Below are positions 1 to 9,136 of a stretch of DNA of 64,000 nucleotides, in pieces. The translations under genes were made by a program, and so were the position numbers. The notes beneath the pieces were generated by a model, which was not told the origin of the DNA, ran no database searches, and was given only the letters and a program-made list of their open reading frames with translations. This DNA is from an uncultured Bacteroidota bacterium (GTDB lineage: Bacteria > Bacteroidota > Bacteroidia > AKYH767-A > OLB10): NCBI GenBank assembly GCA_900696575.1, contig CAADHD010000032.1, positions 26,038 through 90,037 on the forward strand. The letters run 5' to 3'. Every line of letters begins with the position of its first letter. Positions within the stretch are counted from its first letter, which is position 1.

Positions 1-429
1 GTAAACATCAATGGTATAACTGAGTGTCTGAAAGGTGTAAAAGCTGATACCTACCGGCAGGATGATGGAAAGACTGCCTGCTTCAAACCGGTGGCCGAAC
101 ATTTTGAAAACAGCAATGAAATTATCAATGAAAAACTGGTAGTATTTAAAAAAGCCAAGAAATCCGAGATTCACGGCTAGGCTGATAAACAATAACAATT
201 TCCGCTTTAAGGGATTATTTTCTTTATGAATAATAAGTGCGGCAGTGTAATCTACTACCGTACTGAAAAGAATCAGGGAGAGAAACCGCCAGTCCCACCA
301 GCCGTAGAAAAAATAACTGGCAACAACTATAAGCGCATTTTGAACTTTAAGGTTATGGCCTGTAGCAAACCAGTAAAGCAGAAAAACTACTGGAAGAAAA
401 ACAGCAAAGTCAATGGAATTGAAGAGCAT
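1..429 (-). CDS. MBOAT family O-acyltransferase (AlgI/DltB-like), N-terminal part
   Basis: Partial gene that runs off the left window edge on the minus strand, so it is absent from the ORF track. The reverse complement reads open for 143 codons from an ATG at 429. The protein begins 'MLFNSIDFAVFLPVVFLLYW', the usual start of AlgI-like membrane-bound O-acyltransferases. It continues with hydrophobic segments, 'YFFYGWWDWRF' near residue 40 and 'LPVGISFYTFQTLSYTIDVY' at the edge, a hallmark MBOAT stretch. The catalytic histidine lies further on and is not in the window. The family transfers acyl groups (often acetyl) to extracytoplasmic polysaccharides. The substrate here cannot be told without the neighbours beyond the edge. 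The family call is firm; the specific role is open. Confidence 0.9.
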   Translation of the reverse strand, partial: MLFNSIDFAVFLPVVFLLYWFATGHNLKVQNALIVVASYFFYGWWDWRFLSLILFSTVVDYTAALIIHKENNPLKRKLLLFISLAVNLGFLGFFKYYQFFIDNFIAVFKMFGHRFEAGSLSIILPVGISFYTFQTLSYTIDVY

Positions 430-621
430 TAACGGGCAGCCGGTTTATTCATTACTGCAAAGCAAAAAGAATTTATTTACAGGACAAGTTATCAGAAACG
501 TAGCCATAAACTTTCTGTTCAAAACCCTGTTTAATCTTTTAGTAAAATTCCATTTGCTGAAAAGTTTCCATTGTTGTTTTATCTACATTTACACTCCATG
601 CAAAATTTCAAAACACGTTTT

Positions 622-2784
622 ATGAATTTCAAACTTCTTACAGTTTTCCTGTTGCTCTATTCCTTTACTCTGCAGGCACAGGAATACCACAAAATGAACT
701 TTTCTTTAGTCAAAAAAATTATAGAAGAGCCTGACCAAACAAGGCGGGCTGCCCTTTTTGTTCAGGGCAATATTCAGGAAATAAAACGACTGACTGAACT
801 CCTTAACGGTACATTTAAATTCTCAGCCGGTGATATTGCCTCCATCGAACTGCCCATCGGCAAAGCCATGACTTTAGCCGCTTCACCTGATGTGCTGGTG
901 ATGGAAGACAATCATCTCATCATTCAGCCCATGAACGATTCATTGGTTTCAAAAGCGAATGTAACTCCCATTCACCTTGGCCTTCCGCCATTGCCTCAGG
1001 CTTATGACGGACAAGGGGTTGTTGTTGGCGTACTTGATTCAGGTATTGATTTCAATCATCCTGATTACAAAGATGCCGGGAGCAATACAAGAATTATTTC
1101 CATCTGGGATCATAACCTCACGGGTGCTCCACCGGCAGGGTTTACTTACGGGCGCGAATTCAGTTCTTTTCAAATCAATAACGGACAGGCTAATGCTCAT
1201 GTGGATAATTATTACGGCCATGGTACACATGTTACCGGTGTGGCTGCCGGCAACGGACTTGCTATAAATAATTTTAAAGGAGTGGCTCCGGCAGCGGATA
1301 TTGTTTCCGTTTGCCTAAACTGGAATCTGCCCACCAATAACTGGCTTACCACGATTGCCGATGCCGTGAATTATGTGTTTCAAAAAGCCGATGCTGTAAG
1401 CAAACCTTGTGTCATCAACATTAGTGCAGGAACATATTACGGTTCGCACGATGCCCTTGATCTGCAGGCGCAGCTAATTAATAACCTTATTGTTTCGCAG
1501 CCCGGACGTGCCGTGGTTTGCGCTGCCGGTAATGCCGGCAACATTCGCCTGCACATGCAATACAATTCAACATCGGGAACTGATACTTCGTTCACCTGGT
1601 TTAATTACAACCCCGCTTATGGAACAGCCATCTATATGGAAATGTGGAGCAATCAAACCGATTTTCAGAATGTAAAATTTTCGGTTGGGGCTGATGTTAC
1701 CAATGGTTACTATGAACACCGCGGCCAAAGACCATTTACCAATGTGGCCAATCATATCGGAGTTTTTAAAACCGATACATTGTGGAGTTGGGATGGCAAC
1801 CGCCTTGCCCGGGTTCAAAGTCAGGCTACACTGAGTGCCGGACGTTATTCCATGATTTTTAATGTGATTCCTGACAGTAACACTTACAAATTCCGTCTCA
1901 GCTTTACCGGTGCAGGCAAGTTTGACCTGTGGAGTTTTCAGATGGAAAGCGCTAATGTGCCTTCGCCAACGGTTTATCCTCCTGCTGCTTTTTACAACAT
2001 GCCCGACTTTACGCAGAACATCGTAAGCAGTTTTTCATGCAGCGATAAAGTATTAACCGTTGCTGAGTTTGGCAACAAACAATCTTATCTCGATTGTGGC
2101 AGCAACCCTGTTACACTTTCCGTCATTACTCCCGATTCATTGGCCGCTGCTTCGAGCAAAGGCCCAACTCGAAACGGATTGATTAAACCCGACATCAGCG
2201 CACCGGGCGGCATAACTATGGCTCCGCTGGTTACTTATCAGATAGGAACCATTCCTCCCGAAAAAATTGCTCAGGGTTGCATGCACATGCGCGATGGAGG
2301 CACCTCCACTTCATCGCCTGCCGTGGCCGGTGTGGCTGCTCTTTATTTTCAACGGTATCCTAATGCTACCTGGCAGGATGTTAAAAATGCCATCATCAAC
2401 TGCGCGCGGCTTGACAATTTTACCGGCTTTACAGGAATACCGAACAACACATGGGGTTATGGCAAGCTGGATGGGTTCAATGCCCTTGTCAATTGTCCTC
2501 CGCTTGGTATTGCAGAAAATACTTCTTCACCCAATTTGCTGCTTGCCGTTTATCCCAATCCTTTTCATGAGGAAGTAACTTTCGGCATCAATTCCCTGAA
2601 CAGAAATGAAAATATGAATCTGGAAATTTATGATGCTGCCGGAAGGAAAGTGTATCATGTAAAAATAAACCCTCAGGCTACTACTGTTAAGATAAAACAC
2701 CAACAACTTGGCAGTGGTGTTTATTCAGCTCGGTTAGTTTCAGGTGGTGATGTATCTAATATGGTGAAGGTGGTGGGGTATTAA
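622..2784 (+). CDS. Secreted S8 (subtilisin-like) serine peptidase with T9SS sorting domain
   Basis: Predicted secreted subtilase of 720 residues. The ORF track begins at 571, but the ATG at 622 gives a clean signal peptide ('MNFKLLTVFLLLYSFTLQAQ'), so I chose it; 598 is an alternative. The triad is visible: Asp139 in 'GVLDSGID', His200 in 'YGHGTHVTG', Ser562 in 'GGTSTSSPAVAG'. A long insertion lies between the His and Ser blocks, as in Bacteroidota C5a-peptidase-like subtilases. The last ~80 residues form a type A T9SS tail ('VYPNPF', 'YDAAGRKVY', 'GVYSARL'), so the enzyme should cross the outer membrane by T9SS. The substrate is unknown. It stands alone, with no operon partner upstream. Confidence 0.93.
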   Translation: MNFKLLTVFLLLYSFTLQAQEYHKMNFSLVKKIIEEPDQTRRAALFVQGNIQEIKRLTELLNGTFKFSAGDIASIELPIGKAMTLAASPDVLVMEDNHLIIQPMNDSLVSKANVTPIHLGLPPLPQAYDGQGVVVGVLDSGIDFNHPDYKDAGSNTRIISIWDHNLTGAPPAGFTYGREFSSFQINNGQANAHVDNYYGHGTHVTGVAAGNGLAINNFKGVAPAADIVSVCLNWNLPTNNWLTTIADAVNYVFQKADAVSKPCVINISAGTYYGSHDALDLQAQLINNLIVSQPGRAVVCAAGNAGNIRLHMQYNSTSGTDTSFTWFNYNPAYGTAIYMEMWSNQTDFQNVKFSVGADVTNGYYEHRGQRPFTNVANHIGVFKTDTLWSWDGNRLARVQSQATLSAGRYSMIFNVIPDSNTYKFRLSFTGAGKFDLWSFQMESANVPSPTVYPPAAFYNMPDFTQNIVSSFSCSDKVLTVAEFGNKQSYLDCGSNPVTLSVITPDSLAAASSKGPTRNGLIKPDISAPGGITMAPLVTYQIGTIPPEKIAQGCMHMRDGGTSTSSPAVAGVAALYFQRYPNATWQDVKNAIINCARLDNFTGFTGIPNNTWGYGKLDGFNALVNCPPLGIAENTSSPNLLLAVYPNPFHEEVTFGINSLNRNENMNLEIYDAAGRKVYHVKINPQATTVKIKHQQLGSGVYSARLVSGGDVSNMVKVVGY

Positions 2785-2819
2785 GGAATTAAGTGCTGAT
2801 GTGTTTTGAACAGTGTTTA

Positions 2820-3260
2820 ATGAATCCTGAATGGATAACAGCTATTGCTACAATTACCATAGCAATAGTTGCATGGATTGAATTATCTAAAAACCGTAAA
2901 ACAAAACATGCTGAATTTTTAACAGATTTATATGAACGCTTTTATTTGAATGATAATTTCAAATCGGTAAGGAAAAAAACGGATAAACCAAAAGATAATC
3001 CATTTACTAATGAAGATTTTGATTCTGATATGAGAGCAGATAAAGACTTCGAACAGAAATTCTCCGATTACCTTAACTTCTTCCAATTCATCATTTCATT
3101 GAAGAAATTAAGTCAGTTGGATGACGGTGAGATAAATATGATGTTCAGGTATTATCTGTACAAGTTAAAAGAATCGGAATTTATAATGGATTATCTTAAA
3201 GAATATAAATACAGTTTATTACTCGAACACCTCAGATGTTTAAAAGAAAATGATTCGTAA
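2820..3260 (+). CDS. Small single-pass membrane protein, hypothetical
   Basis: The ORF track starts at 2793, but the ATG at 2820 ('MNPEWITAIATITIAIVAWIEL') puts a transmembrane helix directly at the N-terminus and is preferred. The rest (146 residues in total) is charged, predicted helical and soluble, with 'TDLYERFYLNDNF' and several Phe/Leu-rich helices. It resembles small membrane-anchored helical proteins of unknown function in Bacteroidota; I recognise no catalytic motif. Its last 11 bases overlap the start of the gamma-glutamylcyclotransferase-like gene, so the two are probably co-translated. Confidence 0.65.
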   Translation: MNPEWITAIATITIAIVAWIELSKNRKTKHAEFLTDLYERFYLNDNFKSVRKKTDKPKDNPFTNEDFDSDMRADKDFEQKFSDYLNFFQFIISLKKLSQLDDGEINMMFRYYLYKLKESEFIMDYLKEYKYSLLLEHLRCLKENDS

Positions 3261-3657
3261 GTTATTCGTTTATGGCTCGCTGCATACTGCCTCCAATCCT
3301 TTTCACCGGCTGTTGAAACAAAAGGCAAAAAAGATTGGCGAAGGAACTGCAGCAGGCAGCCTTTATTTTATCGGCAGGTATCCGGGAGCTGTAATGAGTA
3401 AAGACGGCAAAAAGATTTATGGTACTATCTTTCTGCTTGAAGACATAAATTTGCTTGAAGAATTAGATAAGTACGAAGAATACAACCCGTTGCAACCTGA
3501 ACATTCTTTGTTTATCCGTAAAGCAGTAACAGTAACCGGTGAAGATGGTAAGAACCATCGCGCATGGATTTATGTTTATAACAGAGAAGTGTCAAACAAA
3601 GAATTAATTGAAAGCGGTAATTACAGCGAATTCAGAAAGCGGAAAAGGGTAGTATAA
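3250..3657 (+). CDS. Gamma-glutamylcyclotransferase family protein (GGCT/AIG2-like)
   Basis: A 135-residue protein with the family start 'KLFVYGSLHT' (the 'YGSL' substrate-binding motif at residues ~8-11), a central 'YPGAV', and 'EELDKYEEYNP' near residue 77, where the catalytic Glu normally lies. Size and motif order fit the GGCT/AIG2 fold. Members remove gamma-glutamyl groups as 5-oxoproline from gamma-glutamyl amines or peptides, but many bacterial members have no known substrate. The gene overlaps its upstream neighbour by 11 nt and ends just before a strong bidirectional terminator. Confidence 0.85.
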   Translation: MIRKLFVYGSLHTASNPFHRLLKQKAKKIGEGTAAGSLYFIGRYPGAVMSKDGKKIYGTIFLLEDINLLEELDKYEEYNPLQPEHSLFIRKAVTVTGEDGKNHRAWIYVYNREVSNKELIESGNYSEFRKRKRVV

Positions 3658-3660
3658 ATT

Positions 3661-3690
3661 AAAAACCCCGCTGTTCATGCGGGGTTTTTT
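3661..3690. terminator. Bidirectional rho-independent terminator
   Basis: Near-perfect hairpin 'aaaaaccccgc' / 'gcggggttttt' with a 7-nt loop, with A and T tracts on its two sides. It lies between the convergent GGCT-like gene and the cytochrome c gene and can stop transcription from both strands. Confidence 0.9.
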
Positions 3691-3708
3691 TATTTATGTA
3701 GTTACAAA

Positions 3709-4308
3709 CTAAGATTGTGCCGGAGCCGGTGGCGGAATCGGATCAGGAATCTTGTTATTGATTGGCGGCAGCGATTTAAGATAATCGAAAATAGCATGGA
3801 GGTCTTCATCCGTCAATCCTTGCAGGACTTCTACAAACATAGGAGGAAGAATTGGCCTTCCGTTTTCCATACCCATGTGCTTACCTGTTTTTACGATTTT
3901 TTGAAATAACTCGAATGTCCATGCTCCGGTACCTGTTGCGGTATCGGGAGTAAGGTTGTAAGGAAAGGAAACTCCCCAGGGACCAATAAAATAACCAAGG
4001 TCCTGACCCATCATGAAAAATTTGCCGGGAGCCACATTGTTCCAGTCAATCTCAGGCAGTACAGTTCCTTGTCTGTGGCCGCTAAGTGTGAGCGACTCAT
4101 CAAATACAGGCCCTTTGTCGGTCATAATTTTAGGGGTATGGCAATCGTTACAACCGCCAATGCTTACGAGGTATTTGCCCCGTTCAACACTGGTCATGGC
4201 CGGTGCCGGTGCTTCTTCCTTTTGAGCGGGAGCGCATCCGGTCTGGTAAAGAATAATTCCGCATAAGGCAACAGCCGTAGCGGTCAGAGAGATTTGTTTT
4301 GTGTTCAT
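3709..4308 (-). CDS. Cytochrome c, probable lipoprotein, single heme
   Basis: A 199-residue exported protein. The N-terminal hydrophobic segment ends in 'LYQTGC' (Cys25), a plausible though imperfect lipobox, followed by an Ala/Pro/Glu linker. One heme c attachment motif is present, 'CNDCH' (Cys53, Cys56, His57), and distal Met residues such as 'LPPMF' are candidates for the second axial ligand. 'LTDEDLHAIFDYLKSLPP' is the usual C-terminal helix of class I cytochromes c. It should be an electron carrier on the periplasmic face. It needs a heme ligation system, and one (ccmB-F) is encoded 20 kb away in this window. The tail is Pro-rich ('PIPPPAPAQS'). Confidence 0.88.
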   Translation of the reverse strand: MNTKQISLTATAVALCGIILYQTGCAPAQKEEAPAPAMTSVERGKYLVSIGGCNDCHTPKIMTDKGPVFDESLTLSGHRQGTVLPEIDWNNVAPGKFFMMGQDLGYFIGPWGVSFPYNLTPDTATGTGAWTFELFQKIVKTGKHMGMENGRPILPPMFVEVLQGLTDEDLHAIFDYLKSLPPINNKIPDPIPPPAPAQS

Positions 4309-4440
4309 AATGTTGTTTAGTTTGTTTAAAAAGCAAATGAATGGGAATTACTATTCGGTTATCCCGTTTCATAAATAATCTTTAAAAAATACAATTAACT
4401 CCTTTTTGCCCTGAAGCAGGTTTTTATTGCGGTGCAGCAG

Positions 4441-6087
4441 TTACTGATTGTTAACCGCCAGTTTTTTAACGCTGGTGAAGTTGTCAGTTTTAACAATCAT
4501 TAAATAAACTCCATTTGCTAAATGACTGATATTGATTCCGGTTTCTGAAGAACCGTTCTGCATCAGACCCTTTATCTGCTGATATATTTTTTTTCCGCTA
4601 AGGTCGCTGATGGTAATTTCTGCATAGCGGTAACCTGCAGTAAAATCATTATCTGTTTTATTTTCATTTATGGCAACGGTTACCAATCCTGCAGCAGGAT
4701 TGGGATAAACATTCACAGAAAAAATTCCTGCGGTGTGCTCATTGACATTCAACGGCTGGTTGAGTTCATAACATCCCATATCAGGGTTGGTGCCTGCGGG
4801 CGAGGGGCGCGGCATGTTATCAAGATCGAAAGCAGGAGCACCGCTCAGAGTACCCGTATTTACGCAGGGCGAAGAGGGGGTAAGATGAAAATCGGTAGCG
4901 GAAACAAAACCGGGCAGCATATTAATATTACCGGTGCCGGCAAATCCGTTGCGGATGTTGCTGTAGCTGGCGGTTAATACTGTTGTGCCGCTTGACGATA
5001 TAAAAATTTCGGCACCGGAATTGGGATTCCAGAATATGGAATTGGTTATGCTTACAGTATCGCCTGATCCTGCATACAGGCCTGAACCGTTAACGGCTCC
5101 GCCATTCGTCCGCTTATTATCCGTTACGGTTACATTCATCATGTTTACCCGGTTGTAACTGCCGCTTGAATTGGTGAGGTATATACCCGCACCGTTATAA
5201 AAGTTACCTCCTTCGGCAACCATGTTGCCTGCTACCAGTACATTGGTAAGGTTGGCTGTGCAGCTCCGTATGTGAATGCCGATGCCGTAATGATAGCTGC
5301 TGAATTTGCTTGACATATTATTCAACACAGCCACATTGACCAGATCAGCCTGGCCATCCTGTACAAACAGGCCGGTGCCATAAGAATACGAAGCGCTGTC
5401 GCCTGTAGTATTTCCCCTGATGAGGCAGTCTGTCAGGCTGAGGGTTACATCTTCAGCATAGATGCCGGTTCCGTAATTCCAGATGTCGGCAATAACATAG
5501 TTATTTTCAATTCTCACATTACGGAACTTCGGATTGCCGCTGCCGGAGAGGTAAACACCACCGCCATATCCCCAGGTGGCGAAGTCGGTGCGGTTGCGGC
5601 TGATGGATGAATGACTGAAAATGACGCTTGAATTATTGGCATGCACACCGGCACCGTATCCCCAGTTGGCGGCATTGATGCGGTTATCACTTACGGCTAC
5701 CTGCTCAAACTTCGGGCTGGCATTATTCAGGTAAATACCTCCCCCGTTGGTCATGGATCCGGTTTTATATCCGTTGGTAATGGTAAACCCTGTAATAACG
5801 GTATTGGTATCAACCATGGAGGTTGTAATGGTTATAACCGTACCGTTAGCATTGCCGTCAATGAAGGTATTGGTAGTATCACCGGCACTTATAAGTTTGA
5901 TAGCAGCCGTAACAGGCCATACCAGGTTTTCTGCATAGGTTCCCGGCTGTACAAGCACGGTATCTCCCGCAGCGCAGGCATTCAATGCACTTTGAATGGT
6001 GATATAAGCGGCAGGTACATTTCTGATGGTGGCTCCGGCAAACGATGTAGTTACGGTTAGCAAAAGGCAGCAAATTATTGTCTTCAT
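4441..6087 (-). CDS. Secreted parallel beta-helix protein with T9SS sorting domain
   Basis: Protein of 548 residues with signal peptide 'MKTIICCLLLTVTTSFAGA'. 'AAYITIQSALNACAAGDTVLVQPGTYAENL' is the standard opening of right-handed beta-helix (pectate lyase-like) folds. Regular rungs follow, with 'GGGIYLNNASP', 'YGAGVHANNSS' and 'YGTGIYAEDVT'. Near residue 420 'SPCVNTG' and 'DLDNMPRP..GTNPDMGCYE' match the choice-of-anchor Q type end. The C-terminal ~85 residues ('VNVYPNPAAGLVTV', 'LSGKKIYQQI', 'GVYLMIVKT') are a T9SS type A tail. It is either a carbohydrate-active or an adhesive surface protein; no lyase catalytic residues are identifiable with confidence. Confidence 0.88.
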   Translation of the reverse strand: MKTIICCLLLTVTTSFAGATIRNVPAAYITIQSALNACAAGDTVLVQPGTYAENLVWPVTAAIKLISAGDTTNTFIDGNANGTVITITTSMVDTNTVITGFTITNGYKTGSMTNGGGIYLNNASPKFEQVAVSDNRINAANWGYGAGVHANNSSVIFSHSSISRNRTDFATWGYGGGVYLSGSGNPKFRNVRIENNYVIADIWNYGTGIYAEDVTLSLTDCLIRGNTTGDSASYSYGTGLFVQDGQADLVNVAVLNNMSSKFSSYHYGIGIHIRSCTANLTNVLVAGNMVAEGGNFYNGAGIYLTNSSGSYNRVNMMNVTVTDNKRTNGGAVNGSGLYAGSGDTVSITNSIFWNPNSGAEIFISSSGTTVLTASYSNIRNGFAGTGNINMLPGFVSATDFHLTPSSPCVNTGTLSGAPAFDLDNMPRPSPAGTNPDMGCYELNQPLNVNEHTAGIFSVNVYPNPAAGLVTVAINENKTDNDFTAGYRYAEITISDLSGKKIYQQIKGLMQNGSSETGINISHLANGVYLMIVKTDNFTSVKKLAVNNQ

Positions 6088-6393
6088 GAATTAAAACGGG
6101 TGAATGGCAAAAATAAAAATATTCGCGAGTGGCAAGAAACTGCTGATGTTCTTTTCAGGTTCATGCTTGGTTTTTTTATCCTTTCATGATTGCAATGGCT
6201 CTTTTCTGTTTTGTTAAAGAACTTTAAACAATAAGGTTTTATATAGGTTTGCGTCAGTTTTTTACTATTACGGAGTCTATTGTTGATGCGCATTTCATTA
6301 AATGATTCTAACTTCGCTCATGCAAATCAACAGCGACAAGATGACTGAAAAACAGCGTAGAAGTTCTGCTGACTGTATTTTCCAACAGACTGA
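6088..6393. other. Intergenic region between divergent genes
   Basis: A 306-base AT-rich spacer between the divergent beta-helix gene and the methyltransferase gene. A 'TAGGTTTG' octamer at 6244-6251 fits the Bacteroidota -7 element for the rightward gene but lies ~140 nt upstream of its ATG. I see no convincing gene here; the 69-residue minus-strand ORF is low complexity and unsupported. Confidence 0.5.
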
Positions 6394-7029
6394 ATGATCA
6401 GAAAATTAATAAGTTTCGCTTTCCCATTTACGCGTATAGTCAAATCGGAATACAATGGTAACCTTGAGCTTACTACCATTTTCGGAAAGACTTATCTGAA
6501 TACAGCCAATACCAATTATTCCTATGGTTCGCTGCAGAAAGTTTTGAAGTTTTCTTTAAAGCAGATTGATGTAACCAAGGCTGAACATATTTTAGTTCTA
6601 GGGCTGGGCGGTGGCTCTGTCCTGAAAACCTTAAGAACTGATTTTAAATTTGCCGGACGAATTACGGCCGTAGATATTGATCCAGTTATCATTGAAATTT
6701 CAAAGAATGAGTTTGGAATTTCTAATAATGAGAATACCTCGGTTGTTTGTGCCGATGCGCTGGATTACCTGACCGGTACTCTAGAAAAGTTTGACATTCT
6801 CATCATTGACTTGTTTATTGATAACAGAATACCTGCCAGGTTCTTAACAGAAACGTTCTGGTGTGAGGTAATCAATAGGTTAAAGAATAAAGGAACAATT
6901 ATCTTTAACATGTTAAACAGTCAGCATTTCAGTATTCAAATTGTGGAGAACGTACTGAGAAAACATGGACTTGTCTGGAAGATATTCAGGGAGGTTGAGA
7001 AAACAAATAATATCCTCATTGCATATTGA
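6394..7029 (+). CDS. Spermidine synthase-like SAM-dependent methyltransferase
   Basis: A 211-residue protein with the Rossmann methyltransferase core: motif I 'ILVLGLGGGSVLKTL' (~residues 68-82), the acidic residue after beta2 in 'ITAVDIDPVIIEI', and 'DILIIDLFID' at beta4. The order and the 'GLGGG' motif match the spermidine synthase/SpeE-like fold. It lacks the N-terminal beta domain length of full spermidine synthases (~280 residues), so polyamine synthesis is unlikely. The substrate is unknown. The ATG at 6394 is the first in frame. Confidence 0.8.
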   Translation: MIRKLISFAFPFTRIVKSEYNGNLELTTIFGKTYLNTANTNYSYGSLQKVLKFSLKQIDVTKAEHILVLGLGGGSVLKTLRTDFKFAGRITAVDIDPVIIEISKNEFGISNNENTSVVCADALDYLTGTLEKFDILIIDLFIDNRIPARFLTETFWCEVINRLKNKGTIIFNMLNSQHFSIQIVENVLRKHGLVWKIFREVEKTNNILIAY

Positions 7030-7191
7030 AGAGCTTACTTTTAAAATTTTTACAATAGCGGCTTTTTTATTTTTAACACTCGGTTTTTCAGGATCTAACT
7101 TAAATCTATTTAAGTGAAAGCAACAAAGCAAGCGCATTTTGTTTATGAAAGTTGATTTTCACCTGGAATCATACTAATTCCCGTCTTCCCT

Positions 7192-7199
7192 TAACTTTG
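7192..7199 (+). promoter_or_regulatory. Bacteroidota -7 element for rpe
   Basis: 'TAACTTTG' matches the TAnnTTTG consensus of the Bacteroidota primary sigma factor. It lies 17 nt before the rpe ATG, predicting a leader of about 10 nt. No clear -33 TTG at standard spacing. Confidence 0.6.
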
Positions 7200-7216
7200 A
7201 ACTCTCAATTACTACC

Positions 7217-7882
7217 ATGCCTTTAATCGCTCCTTCTGTTCTCTCTGCTGATTTTGCCAATCTGGTGGCCGACATCAAAATGGTGAATCAAAGCAAAGCC
7301 GACTGGTTTCATCTTGATGTGATGGATGGCGTATTCGTGCCTAACATCACTTTCGGAATGCCGGTTATTTCTGCCATTAAAAAACATGCTGCCAAACCAT
7401 TAGATGTGCATCTGATGATTGTACATCCCGAACGCTATATCAGCGACTTTAAAAAAGCAGGCACTGATGTGCTTACCGTTCATCTGGAAGCCAGCACTCA
7501 TCTTCACCGGACTATTCAGGAAATTAAACATGCAGGTATGAAAGCAGGAGTAGCCATCAACCCGCATACACCGGCTGAATCGCTTTCTGAAATCATAGGT
7601 GAGATTGATTTGGTGTGTGTGATGAGCGTTAATCCCGGTTTTGGCGGACAATCCTTTATTGAGAACACGTATCACAAAATTGTAGCACTGCGCAAAATGA
7701 TTGAAGAAAAACAATCTTCTGCCTTGATTGAAATTGACGGTGGTGTAACGCTTGATAATGCAGCCAGGATTACTCACTCAGGCGCTGATGTGCTTGTTGC
7801 AGGAAATACTGTTTTTTCATCGGCAGATCCAACGGCTACCATTTCAAAACTGAAAGATATAGCCCTGAGTTTTCAGGCATGA
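7217..7882 (+). CDS. rpe: Ribulose-phosphate 3-epimerase
   Basis: Interconverts D-ribulose 5-phosphate and D-xylulose 5-phosphate in the pentose phosphate pathway. The 221-residue TIM barrel shows the family landmarks in order: 'APSVLSADFANL' at the N-terminus, 'WFHLDVMDGVFVPNITFG' (metal-binding His and catalytic Asp, ~residues 32-49), 'DVHLMIVHPE', 'VMSVNPGFGGQSF' and 'IDGGVT' near residue 175 with the second catalytic Asp. Full length. The stop overlaps the start of the sixA-like gene by 4 nt (ATGA), so they are translationally coupled. Confidence 0.97.
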   Translation: MPLIAPSVLSADFANLVADIKMVNQSKADWFHLDVMDGVFVPNITFGMPVISAIKKHAAKPLDVHLMIVHPERYISDFKKAGTDVLTVHLEASTHLHRTIQEIKHAGMKAGVAINPHTPAESLSEIIGEIDLVCVMSVNPGFGGQSFIENTYHKIVALRKMIEEKQSSALIEIDGGVTLDNAARITHSGADVLVAGNTVFSSADPTATISKLKDIALSFQA

Positions 7883-8367
7883 CGAAAACGCTGATTCTTG
7901 TTCGGCACAGCCTGGCTGATGCATCATCGGTTGACAAAGACTTTAACCGTAAACTTACTTCACATGGTGAAAAGCTGGCTGCTAAAACAGCAGTGCTTAT
8001 TCTGCCTCATATTCAAGGCAAGGCATGTGTAATTACTAGCGATGCGGTAAGAGCTTTTCATACAGCAAGCATACTTGCCGAAGCTGCCTGCATTCCTAAT
8101 GAATTGATTTTTCCGGAACATTTTATTTATCAGACATGTTCTGATGAGCTTTTCAGGCATCTCTCGTCTATGCCTGATGAGTTTGATACCATTATCCTTA
8201 CAGGACATAACCCGCCAGTGTCGGAATTAGCGGCTGCTTTTTCAATTCTCAGTGAAGCGTTCAGACCGGCTGAAGCCATCGTTTTAAATTTCAATACTAA
8301 AAACTGGTCTAAACTCAGTTTTGACTGTAAAAGCCTCTTCGTTTCGCCTTATCCGGTTATTTCTTAA
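7879..8367 (+). CDS. SixA-type histidine phosphatase family protein
   Basis: A 162-residue protein beginning 'TLILVRHSLAD', with the catalytic 'RH' of the histidine phosphatase (RHG) superfamily, 'LTSHGEKLA' and the second catalytic His in 'ILTGHNPPVSEL' near residue 111. Size and layout fit SixA, which dephosphorylates phosphohistidine in E. coli. The substrate in Bacteroidota is not established. Translationally coupled to rpe (ATGA overlap). Its 3' end overlaps the convergent lipoprotein gene by 11 nt. Confidence 0.85.
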   Translation: MTKTLILVRHSLADASSVDKDFNRKLTSHGEKLAAKTAVLILPHIQGKACVITSDAVRAFHTASILAEAACIPNELIFPEHFIYQTCSDELFRHLSSMPDEFDTIILTGHNPPVSELAAAFSILSEAFRPAEAIVLNFNTKNWSKLSFDCKSLFVSPYPVIS

Positions 8368-9136
8368 CGAGCTTAAACATCACTTCATGCGGTTCAAGAG
8401 CAGGTTGTTCTAAGGTTCCTGTATTTCGAACACTGTAAAATTTTAAAGTATCGCTTTCCCATTTCCAGATGTAACGGTCGGCTGATTTTTCATCGGATAG
8501 AGTGATCACATCCTTTTCCGATTGTTCAAGGCAGCTTCCGCCATAACATAACCGGTACTTTTTATATCCGGCCAGTCCGTGCACTTCGCCATAAGCAGTG
8601 AGTGCACAGAGAGAAGGTTCATCGCCTGTTTCATCAATTAGTTTATATTCACCGGCTATCTGGTCTTCGTTAAGGAATAATGTTAAACCCGACATCCATC
8701 CTCTTAACGAAAGCACGGCATAACGAGATGGTAATTTTTTCAAACGGGTGTTTTGTTTTCCGTCATTAAGAAACATCGTTTTCAAATCGGCAGCATAATA
8801 AAAGGTGTAGCGCTTATCCGCTGATTTTACCGAGAAGGAAGTGTCATTGAGCAATGCAATCGGGTAAACCAATAACTCCTTACCGGGTTCAATCCATGCC
8901 AGCGAATCAAGTTTTGCGCTTACAATAATTTCCATACAGGAAATACCGCGCACCCTGGCCGGGCTTCCGGCATCGTGTACGGCATCAAGCCATTGGGAAC
9001 TTATCCAGTTGCCCGCAGTGGTTGATTTCAGTTTTTCTAATTGTTCTGAGGTAAGATTAGAAGTGTGGCTGCACGATGAAATTACAAGCAGCAGGCTGAT
9101 GAAAAGTATTCCTGAATAATAAACTGAAAGTTTCAT
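8357..9136 (-). CDS. Hypothetical lipoprotein
   Basis: Exported protein of 259 residues. I place the start at the ATG at 9136 ('MKLSVYYSGILFISLLLVISSC') rather than 9160, because it gives a proper signal with lipobox 'VISSC'. The mature part is mixed beta-strand sequence with 'GWMSGLTLFLNEDQIAGEYKL' and ends 'LEPHEVMFKLVKK'. I recognise no family. It is monocistronic and convergent with the sixA-like gene, with an 11-nt overlap of the coding ends. Confidence 0.8.
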   Translation of the reverse strand: MKLSVYYSGILFISLLLVISSCSHTSNLTSEQLEKLKSTTAGNWISSQWLDAVHDAGSPARVRGISCMEIIVSAKLDSLAWIEPGKELLVYPIALLNDTSFSVKSADKRYTFYYAADLKTMFLNDGKQNTRLKKLPSRYAVLSLRGWMSGLTLFLNEDQIAGEYKLIDETGDEPSLCALTAYGEVHGLAGYKKYRLCYGGSCLEQSEKDVITLSDEKSADRYIWKWESDTLKFYSVRNTGTLEQPALEPHEVMFKLVKK

